Positions 6,089 to 11,765 of a stretch of 13,180 bases of DNA are shown here, in pieces. Location: positions 1 through 13,180 of the forward strand of contig JAHFBU010000017.1 of the NCBI GenBank assembly GCA_023249795.1. The letters are read 5' to 3'. The translations under genes and the position numbers were made by a program. The notes beneath the pieces are model-generated. The model ran no database searches, was not told the origin of the DNA, and was given only the letters and a program-made list of their open reading frames with translations. The DNA is from Syntrophaceae bacterium. GTDB taxonomy: Bacteria; Desulfobacterota; Syntrophia; Syntrophales; UBA5619. The first letter of the stretch is position 1; each line of letters begins with the position of its first letter.

Positions 6089-6109
6089 GAGTGAAACCTG
6101 TTTTCACTC
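6089..6109 (+). promoter_or_regulatory. hairpin in the rplT leader
   Basis: GAGTGAAA (6089-6096) pairs perfectly with TTTCACTC (6102-6109) around loop CCTGT, 39 bases upstream of the rplT start and 26 bases after the rpmI stop. No T tract follows, so it is not an intrinsic terminator. GGGTG (6063-6067) could pair with CACCC (6109-6113) as a long-range contact. It is a candidate translational operator or RNA-processing site. Confidence 0.35.
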
Positions 6110-6148
6110 ACCCTGGACGCCTCAAATATTGAGATGAGGAGATAAGCA

Positions 6149-6508
6149 ATGCCGAGGGTAAAGAGGAGTCTGACGGCTCATAAGAAAAGAAGAAAGATCT
6201 TCAAAGCGGCCAAGGGGTTCTTGCTGTCCAGGAGCAAGTTGCTCAGAACGGCCACGGAGGCCGTGAGCCATGCAATGGCTTACGCCTATCGGGACAGAAA
6301 GGTCAGAAAGCGGGAGTTCCGGCGGCTGTGGATCGCAAGGATCAATGCGGCTGCGCGGATGAATGAGATATCTTACAGCCGTCTGATTTACGGGATCCAC
6401 AAGGCGGGTATCGAGATCGACCGGAGAGTCCTTGCGGATCTGGCGGTTCATGATCCCCGCGGATTCTCGGAGATCGCGACCGTTGCAAAGGGTGAGCAGC
6501 AGGCATGA
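6149..6508 (+). CDS. rplT: 50S ribosomal protein L20
   Basis: bL20 binds 23S rRNA early in 50S assembly and represses its own mRNA in E. coli and Bacillus. The 119 residues include MPRVKRSLTAHKKRRK, AMAYAYRDRKVRKREFRRLWIARINAAAR (about 44-72) and ISYSRLIYGIHKAGIEIDRRVLADLAVHD, all close to the E. coli sequence. One deviation is the N-terminal segment AKGFLLSRSK (21-30), where E. coli has AKGYYGARSR, so a normally conserved Gly is Leu (residue 26). GAGGAGA at 6136-6142 is a good ribosome binding site. The gene overlaps pheS by 4 bases (ATGA at 6505), so pheS translation is coupled to it. Confidence 0.96.
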   Translation: MPRVKRSLTAHKKRRKIFKAAKGFLLSRSKLLRTATEAVSHAMAYAYRDRKVRKREFRRLWIARINAAARMNEISYSRLIYGIHKAGIEIDRRVLADLAVHDPRGFSEIATVAKGEQQA

Positions 6509-7521
6509 CGGGAGAGCTTGAGCTCCTTCGGGATCAGGCGGAGGCCGAGCTCGGTAAGGCCGGATCGGAAGAAGAGATCCAGGCTATCCGCACCCGCTAT
6601 CTCGGTCGGAAGGGGCTGCTGACCGGATTGCTCCGCAACATCGCGCATGTGGCGCCCGAGGATAGACCCGGTTTCGGCAAAGAGTGCAACGAGCTCAAGG
6701 AGGCCATTTCCTCCAAGGTCGATCAGGTTCTCGATAGACTGGTCTCTTCCCAGAGGGAGCAGGCCATCCTCCGCGAGCAGATTGACGTCACGCTTCCCGG
6801 GAGAGCTGTCCGGCAGGGCCGTCTCCATCCGGTCACGCAGATCCGCGATGAGATCTGCCGGATCTTCGCCGGTCTTGGGTTTTCAGTGGTCGAGGGGCCG
6901 GAAATCGAGCTGGATTACTACAATTTCGAGGCGCTGAACATTCCCAAGGACCACCCGGCGCGGGACATGCAGGACACCTTCTACGTTGAAGACAACATCG
7001 TACTGCGCACCCACACCTCCCCGGTCCAGGTCCGGATCATGGAAAAGACAAGGCCGCCGGTACGGATTCTGTCACCGGGCCGTGTTTATCGCCGCGATTC
7101 GGATGTCTCACACACCCCTATGTTTCACCAGATCGAGGGCCTTCTGGTGGATCGGGGGGTCAGTTTTGGTGATCTGAAGGGCGTCCTGACGGTATTTCTG
7201 CGACAGATGTTCGGCGACGATACGGCGCTCCGTTTCCGTCCCAGCTTCTTTCCTTTCACGGAGCCGAGTGCGGAGGTTGATATCCGGTGCGTCATGTGCA
7301 GCGGCCGGGGCTGCCGGGTCTGCGGTCAGAGCGGCTGGCTGGAGATCCTGGGGTCGGGCATGGTTGATCCCGAAGTATTTAAGAACGTCGGCTATGATCC
7401 TGAAGAATTTACAGGCTTTGCCTTCGGACTGGGTCTGGAACGAATCGCCATGCTCAAATTCGGAATATCCGATATCCGCCTCTTTTTTGAAAATGATCTG
7501 AGATTCCTGGAACAGTTTTAA
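6505..7521 (+). CDS. pheS: phenylalanine--tRNA ligase alpha subunit
   Basis: Catalytic subunit of the (alpha-beta)2 PheRS; with PheT it charges tRNA-Phe. The 338-residue length is typical. Residues 1-90 form the N-terminal coiled-coil tRNA-binding arm. The class II core follows: LHPVTQIRDEICRIF (107-121), THTSPVQVR (169-177), the motif 2 region RVYRRDSDVSHTPMFHQIEGLLVD (193-216) and motif 3 FGLGLERIAMLKFGI (307-321). Four cysteines at 262, 265, 270 and 273 make a C-x2-C-x4-C-x2-C pattern just before GWLEILGSGMVDP, possibly a small metal-binding knuckle found in some PheS proteins. It begins inside the rplT stop codon region, and pheT follows after one base. Confidence 0.97.
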   Translation: MTGELELLRDQAEAELGKAGSEEEIQAIRTRYLGRKGLLTGLLRNIAHVAPEDRPGFGKECNELKEAISSKVDQVLDRLVSSQREQAILREQIDVTLPGRAVRQGRLHPVTQIRDEICRIFAGLGFSVVEGPEIELDYYNFEALNIPKDHPARDMQDTFYVEDNIVLRTHTSPVQVRIMEKTRPPVRILSPGRVYRRDSDVSHTPMFHQIEGLLVDRGVSFGDLKGVLTVFLRQMFGDDTALRFRPSFFPFTEPSAEVDIRCVMCSGRGCRVCGQSGWLEILGSGMVDPEVFKNVGYDPEEFTGFAFGLGLERIAMLKFGISDIRLFFENDLRFLEQF

Positions 7522-7522
7522 T

Positions 7523-9931
7523 ATGCAAGTCAGCTTGAAATGGCTCAAAGATTATGTGGACGTGGATCTGCCGCCGGAGGAACTGGCCGAAAGACTGACC
7601 ATGGCCGGTCTGGAGGTGGATTCTCTGCGCCGGATAGAACCTGCATTCAGCGGGGTCACGGTTGCGCGGATCGTCTCTCTCCGGCCCCATCCCCAGGCCG
7701 ATCAACTCTCCCTCTGCGAGGTTGCCGCCGGAAAAGCGACATTTCCCGTTGTGTGCGGCGCAAAGAACATTCGCGTCGGCGATATCGTCCCTCTGGCAGG
7801 GGTCGGCGCGGTTCTGCCCGGCGGCGATGTCATTCGCAGCGCCCGGATTCGGGGCGAGGTTTCCGAGGGGATGCTCTGTTCCGAGGCGGAACTCGGAATC
7901 GGCGCCGATGTCTCCGGGATCATGATCCTCCCATCCGACTTGCCCGTGGGCAAGGAACTGGCGGATGCGCTGGATCTGCACGACGCGGTTCTCGATATCG
8001 GCGTGACCCCGAACCGGTCCGATTGCCTCTCCATGGTCGGCGTGGCCCGCGAAGTGGCGGCCGTCATGGGGAAGGAACTGTGCAACCCGCCTTTCCATGT
8101 GGCCGAGAACGATGAGGATATCCGGGGAATCACCTCGGTCTCCATCGAGGATCCCGACCTCTGCCCCCGTTACACGGCCCGTGTCATCAGGAATGTCCGG
8201 ATCGGCCCGTCGCCTTTCTGGATGAGGCGTAAACTCGAGGCGGTCGGCTTGCGTTCCATAAACAATATTGTGGACGTGACTAACTTCGTGATGATGGAAT
8301 TGGGGCAGCCCCTGCATGCCTTCGATTTTCGTTTTCTCGAACAGGGCCGGATCGTGGTCCGGCGTTCCCGCGCGGGTGAGACCTTCGTATCCCTTGATGA
8401 AAAGGAGAGGATCCTTCAGGCCGACACGTTGATGATATGCGACGGCGTCAAACCGGTTGCTATCGGCGGGGTTATGGGCGGCCTCAATTCAGAGGTCAAG
8501 GAGGATACGGAGACGATCCTGTTGGAGAGCGCTTATTTCGACCCCGCCTCCATCCGCCGGACATCGCGCAGACTGTCGATGGGGACGGACGCCGCTTTTC
8601 GTTTCGAGCGGGGGATTGACCCCGAAGGGGTGGTCCGGGCGCTCGACCGGGCGGCGGGTCTCATGGCGGAGCTTTCCGGAGGAACGGTTTGCCGGGGGGT
8701 GATCGATCAGTACCCACAGACTGTTGCGGCCGTGAAGGATATCCCCCTGCGCTTGAAGCGCATACAGGATATACTGGGCGCCGCGGTTGCGGAAGCCGAT
8801 GTGGTGCGGATCCTGGGAAATCTGAAGATGACGGTCGAACCGGCGGGGGAGGGGGCCTTCCGTGTTACCCCTCCGACCTGTCGCGTGGATATCGCCCGGG
8901 AGATCGATCTCATCGAGGAGATCGCCCGGATGTATGGGTATGACCGGGTTCCGGCAACCCTTCCCGCCGTTTCGGTGATTGCCGGGGGGGTGGACGGGAA
9001 AAGTGCGGTCGAGGCACGGGTTCGTGAGATCATGACCGGAGCCGGCTATCAGGAGGTGATCAACTACAGCTTTGTCTCTCCCGATGCCATCGACCAACTT
9101 GGTCTGGCCGAAACCGATGAGCGACGCCAGCATGTCAGGATTCGAAATCCCCTGACCGAAGAGCAGGCGGTGATGCGGACCACGCTGGTCCAGAGCCTTC
9201 TGTCGAATGCCCGGAGGAACGCCGATGTCGGTTGTTTCGATCTGAAGATCTTTGAAATGGGCCGGACTTTCATACGGCAGGGAGAGGGGAAACAACCCCG
9301 GGAAAACAATCGCGCGGCCTTTCTCATCACCGGCCGACGATATGAAGACCGATGGCATTTTCAGGATCTGCAGTCGGATTTTTATGACCTGAAGGGCTGT
9401 GCCGAAAACATCTTGGATACCCTCCGGGTCTCAGCCCCCTCATTTCGTGAATCGGTTCCGCAGCCCTTTCTTCACCCGGGTAAAGCCTGCGGTTTGTTCG
9501 ACGGCGAAACGCAAATCGGTTTTCTCGGAGAGGTGCATCCGGACGTCATGGCCCGGATGGATCTGACCGCGACGGCTGTTGTGTGCGAACTGGATATGGA
9601 TCTCCTTGTAGCAAATTATTCCCCGAAGGCCGTCTTCCATAACCTTCCACGGTTTCCATCGAGTTCGCGGGATGTGGCCTTTTTGGTTCGGCGGGAGGTG
9701 GCGGCAGCGGAGGTACTTCGGTCGGCGGCAGATTTCTTTGAAGAATTGCTTGAAAAAGTGAAAATTTTTGATGTATATGAAACGGGAAATATCCCTGCGG
9801 GCATGAAAAGTCTGGGAATGCGGTTTTCATATCGCAGCGCGGACCGGACCCTGACGGATGATGAGGTGAATGAGGCCCACGCGAGGATTGTGCAGAGGAT
9901 CGTTCATGCGACCGGGGCATCCATAAGATAA
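7523..9931 (+). CDS. pheT: phenylalanine--tRNA ligase beta subunit
   Basis: Beta subunit of PheRS, responsible for tRNA binding and editing of mischarged Tyr-tRNA-Phe. Its 802 residues are close to the 795 of E. coli. Order of domains: N-terminal MQVSLKWLKDYVDVDLPPEEL; tRNA-binding (EMAP/OB-type) domain about 39-150 with PHPQADQLSLCEV; B3/B4 editing domain about 210-380 with GLRSINNIVDVTNFVM and AFRFERGID; B5 about 405-480; a catalytic-like core; and an FDX-ACB domain from FPSSSRDVAF (about 711) to the end. It starts one base after the pheS stop with only a weak GGAAC ribosome site, so translation is probably coupled to pheS. Confidence 0.97.
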   Translation: MQVSLKWLKDYVDVDLPPEELAERLTMAGLEVDSLRRIEPAFSGVTVARIVSLRPHPQADQLSLCEVAAGKATFPVVCGAKNIRVGDIVPLAGVGAVLPGGDVIRSARIRGEVSEGMLCSEAELGIGADVSGIMILPSDLPVGKELADALDLHDAVLDIGVTPNRSDCLSMVGVAREVAAVMGKELCNPPFHVAENDEDIRGITSVSIEDPDLCPRYTARVIRNVRIGPSPFWMRRKLEAVGLRSINNIVDVTNFVMMELGQPLHAFDFRFLEQGRIVVRRSRAGETFVSLDEKERILQADTLMICDGVKPVAIGGVMGGLNSEVKEDTETILLESAYFDPASIRRTSRRLSMGTDAAFRFERGIDPEGVVRALDRAAGLMAELSGGTVCRGVIDQYPQTVAAVKDIPLRLKRIQDILGAAVAEADVVRILGNLKMTVEPAGEGAFRVTPPTCRVDIAREIDLIEEIARMYGYDRVPATLPAVSVIAGGVDGKSAVEARVREIMTGAGYQEVINYSFVSPDAIDQLGLAETDERRQHVRIRNPLTEEQAVMRTTLVQSLLSNARRNADVGCFDLKIFEMGRTFIRQGEGKQPRENNRAAFLITGRRYEDRWHFQDLQSDFYDLKGCAENILDTLRVSAPSFRESVPQPFLHPGKACGLFDGETQIGFLGEVHPDVMARMDLTATAVVCELDMDLLVANYSPKAVFHNLPRFPSSSRDVAFLVRREVAAAEVLRSAADFFEELLEKVKIFDVYETGNIPAGMKSLGMRFSYRSADRTLTDDEVNEAHARIVQRIVHATGASIR

Positions 9932-9967
9932 TAACAGACAGGTTGCAGCCATTGAAGGAGGCGGAAA

Positions 9968-10249
9968 ATGACGAAAATCGATATCATTCAGGATGTATAC
10001 GAGAAGATGGAACCGCGGATTTCGAAAAAGGATTCGGCGAGGATCGTTGAGTCCGTGTTTGACATCATTAAGGACAACCTGACGTCGGGTGAGAAGATCA
10101 AGATTTCCGGGTTTGGAAATTTTGTCGTCAAGGAGAAGAAATCGCGGCGCGGCCGGAACCCGCAGACCGGCGACGAGATTTCCATCTCGGCCCGAAGGGT
10201 GCTGACGTTCAAGTCAAGTCAGGTTCTTCGCAAGGCGCTCAACGGCTGA
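9968..10249 (+). CDS. ihfA: integration host factor subunit alpha
   Basis: HU/IHF-family DNA-bending protein, 93 residues. The family signature runs from GFGNFVVKEKK (48-58) through RRGRNPQTG (60-68), with the intercalating proline at 65 of the beta arm. The N-terminal helices are MTKIDIIQDVYEKM and KKDSARIVESVFDIIKDNL. IHF-alpha rather than HU is inferred mainly from its position directly after pheT, the conserved location of ihfA in proteobacteria. AAGGAGG at 9955-9961 is a strong ribosome binding site, 36 bases after pheT. An IHF-beta partner is expected elsewhere in the genome. Confidence 0.93.
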   Translation: MTKIDIIQDVYEKMEPRISKKDSARIVESVFDIIKDNLTSGEKIKISGFGNFVVKEKKSRRGRNPQTGDEISISARRVLTFKSSQVLRKALNG

Positions 10250-10326
10250 TCCGGACCGTTCTGTCTTCCGATTGCGGCGAATCCGGTGCCGGGAACACGG
10301 GACATAACGAGTGATATTGGGATGGG

Positions 10327-10668
10327 ATGATGAATGTGTCGATTCCCGATAAGTCCTTTTTCCGCATTGGCGAGGTCGGCCGGTTATTGGGTGTTGAACC
10401 CTATGTGATTCGCTACTGGGAGTCCGAGTTCAAAACGGTCAGGCCGATTCGCACCCGAGCCGATCAGCGTCTATACCGGCACAAAGATGTCGAGGAGCTG
10501 CTGACGATCCGGAAACTTCTTTATGAGGAGAACTTTACCATCAACGGGGCGAGGAAACAGCTCCATAAGATGCGGGGCGAGGAGGCGGTTGCGGTGCACG
10601 ATTCGCGGGATGGGCTCCTCGATGAGATCGAGAAGGGGCTGCGCCTGATCCGGGAACTCATAAGTTAG
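10327..10668 (+). CDS. MerR-family transcriptional regulator (short)
   Basis: The 113-residue protein has an N-terminal winged helix-turn-helix: SFFRIGEVGRLLGVEPYVIRYWESEF (10-35), then RTRADQRLYRHKDVEELLTIRKLLYEE (42-68). A short helical C-terminus (about 95-113) may dimerise. There is no extended effector domain and no cysteine, so metal sensing of the classic MerR kind is unlikely. Its place right after ihfA is common in delta-proteobacteria, but the regulated genes are unknown. Two adjacent ATGs (10327, 10330) are possible starts, both preceded by a GGGATGGG stretch. It is the last gene before the strong terminator at 10690. Confidence 0.9.
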   Translation: MMNVSIPDKSFFRIGEVGRLLGVEPYVIRYWESEFKTVRPIRTRADQRLYRHKDVEELLTIRKLLYEENFTINGARKQLHKMRGEEAVAVHDSRDGLLDEIEKGLRLIRELIS

Positions 10669-10689
10669 TTGCAACTCGCAGAGTTCACA

Positions 10690-10729
10690 AAAAGGCCGAT
10701 GGAAACCGTATGGTTTTCATCGGCCTTTT
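10690..10729. terminator. bidirectional intrinsic terminator
   Basis: AAAA plus GGCCGATG (10690-10701) pairs perfectly with CATCGGCC plus TTTT (10718-10729). The inner part GAAACC/GGTTTT (10702-10707 with 10712-10717) extends the stem with one G-T pair around loop GTAT, about 18 bp in all. A- and T-tracts flank it on both sides, so it can end transcription from the thrS-merR cluster on plus and from the convergent PxxKW gene on minus. A second small hairpin, CCTCTT/AAGAGG (10761-10778), lies between it and the PxxKW gene. Confidence 0.9.
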
Positions 10730-10793
10730 CAGTGTAGGCCAGTGAAGCGGTCTGTGCATTCCTCTTGCCGAAAAGAGGAGCAGGCCACCGGTC

Positions 10794-11075
10794 CTATTTC
10801 TTATTCGCCCGCTTCGATGCCTTGAGTGGGTTGACCTTCTGTGTCGATTCTTTGAGATCGATCTTGATATGAGTGGCTGTCGGACATTTCCCTGTCCGCC
10901 ATTTTCCGGTCGGATCCGGATAAACGCGGCAGTACTTTCCTGAAACACACTCAATCACCTTGCTGCAACCCTCGCAATTGTCAATGATCGCGTTGCAGGC
11001 GCCGCCGTTGAATCCGCACCCTTTTTTCGTCATGAATGCGCACTCGATTCCGCTCTTAATCGTCTGACAAATCAT
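10794..11075 (-). CDS. PxxKW-family cysteine-rich protein
   Basis: A 93-residue protein with nine cysteines (3, 12, 20, 27, 34, 37, 43, 49, 64) and the motif PTGKW (55-59), followed by RTGKCPTATHIK. I recognise this as the uncharacterised PxxKW cysteine-rich family of anaerobic bacteria. The cysteine density, including CEGC at 34-37, suggests a metal- or cluster-binding small protein, but no ligand set can be assigned. The tail is lysine-rich (KASKRANKK). There is no signal peptide, so it is probably cytoplasmic. The ATG at 11075 is chosen because GAGGAGAG lies 5 bases before it; a longer in-frame ATG at 11120 would start inside the leader. It converges on merR and has its own promoter and structured leader. 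Function is unknown. Confidence 0.88.
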   Translation of the reverse strand: MICQTIKSGIECAFMTKKGCGFNGGACNAIIDNCEGCSKVIECVSGKYCRVYPDPTGKWRTGKCPTATHIKIDLKESTQKVNPLKASKRANKK

Positions 11076-11118
11076 GGTTCTCTCCTCTTCTTTCACCTGT
11101 GGTGGATGTGTGGGGTTC

Positions 11119-11169
11119 AAAAAAACCGACCCGCTTCCGAAACCATGATCATGGCCAAGTCAGGTCGGT
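11119..11169 (-). terminator. terminator-like hairpin in the PxxKW gene leader
   Basis: Read on the minus strand, GACCGACC (from 11170) folds back on GGGTCGG (to 11126): ACCGACC 11125-11131 with GGTCGGT 11163-11169, a 7-bp GC-rich stem. The 31-base loop holds a 12-base perfect palindrome CCATGATCATGG (11143-11154). Seven Ts (11125-11119) follow at once on the minus strand. It lies between the candidate promoter (11195-11223) and the gene start at 11075, so it would act as an attenuator, or as the end of a roughly 70-base small RNA. On the plus strand it has no T tract. Confidence 0.5.
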
Positions 11170-11184
11170 CATTCCCTTTCTTAT

Positions 11185-11196
11185 AAGGCGCGCCTT
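11185..11196. promoter_or_regulatory. 12-bp palindrome over the PxxKW promoter start site
   Basis: AAGGCGCGCCTT is a perfect inverted repeat with no spacer. It overlaps the last bases of the minus-strand -10 element and the expected start site, a position suited to a repressor operator. No regulator can be named. Confidence 0.3.
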
Positions 11197-11223
11197 GCTA
11201 TCAGAATACGAAAATGATGTCAA
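11195..11223 (-). promoter_or_regulatory. candidate promoter for the PxxKW gene
   Basis: On the minus strand, a perfect TTGACA (11223-11218) and TAGCAA (11200-11195) are separated by 17 bases, putting transcription start near 11188. The -10 element matches consensus at three positions. The start of the RNA would lie about 110 bases before the gene. Confidence 0.5.
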
Positions 11224-11291
11224 GAAAATACTTCATTTCCATATCCCACCGAAATCGCGAAAAGATCGCGGCCACCCTGAAGGCGAATCCA

Positions 11292-11321
11292 TTGACTTTT
11301 ATGGGTCATTCATGTTAGGCA
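11292..11321 (+). promoter_or_regulatory. candidate promoter for ptsH-ptsI
   Basis: TTGACT (11292-11297) with an 18-base spacer to TAGGCA (11316-11321) could drive ptsH. The -35 is good, the -10 is weak. A small hairpin CGCCG/CGGCG (11323-11340) follows. Apart from this and the minus-strand elements, I see nothing definite in the 362 bases between the PxxKW gene and ptsH. Confidence 0.3.
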
Positions 11322-11437
11322 ACGCCGTCCGTTGGCGGCGAAATCTTCCGCAGTGAACCGGAGTCGGATCGATGGCGGAGGGTTTATTCCGGTTCAGTTT
11401 TGGCATCACTCTTTTTTGCGGGGTTATTTTTTACGAG

Positions 11438-11707
11438 ATGGCAGAAAAAAAGACGTTTGAAATCACGAACCAGTTGGGCATTCATGCGAGGGTGGCCGCG
11501 AAACTGGTCGATACGGCCAATCGCTTCCAGGCTGAAATCACTCTGGCGAAGGACGGTGTCGAAGTCAATGGGAGGGGAATTCTGGATATTCTTACGCTCT
11601 ATTGTCCCCAGGGAAGCCGGTTGACCATTTGTGCCGAGGGTGCCGATGCGGGGGAGGCGATGGAGGCATTGACCCGTCTGATCGAAGGTAAATTCGGGGA
11701 GACGTGA
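11438..11707 (+). CDS. ptsH: phosphocarrier protein HPr
   Basis: HPr receives phosphate from EI on a histidine and passes it to EIIA proteins. The 89-residue protein from ATG 11438 (MAEKKTFEITNQLGIHARVA) is family length. The active-site block GIHAR puts the phosphorylatable His at 16. The usual Pro after HAR is Val. The regulatory serine of HprK-dependent HPr (Ser46 in B. subtilis) aligns to Gly47 in VNGRGILDILTL. C-terminal features are PQGSRLTICAEGADAGEAMEAL. The start is debatable: an in-frame ATG at 11372 has GGAG 8 bases upstream and would add 22 mostly hydrophobic residues, whereas 11438 has only a weak site. I prefer 11438 by family length. ptsI follows 58 bases later. Confidence 0.92.
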   Translation: MAEKKTFEITNQLGIHARVAAKLVDTANRFQAEITLAKDGVEVNGRGILDILTLYCPQGSRLTICAEGADAGEAMEALTRLIEGKFGET

Positions 11708-11765
11708 CGGCGCGTATCCGAAAACGAGTCCGCTCTGCGTGCGGAAATAAAGGGCTGGGGATTTC

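Noticed and set aside
7454..9358. Minus-strand frames (7454-8317 and 8489-9358) inside pheT
   Set aside because: Both lie within a certain pheT coding region and show no family features.
10685..10954. 89-codon minus-strand frame overlapping the PxxKW gene
   Set aside because: It runs through the bidirectional terminator and is out of frame with the cysteine-rich gene, which has a ribosome site and a known motif.
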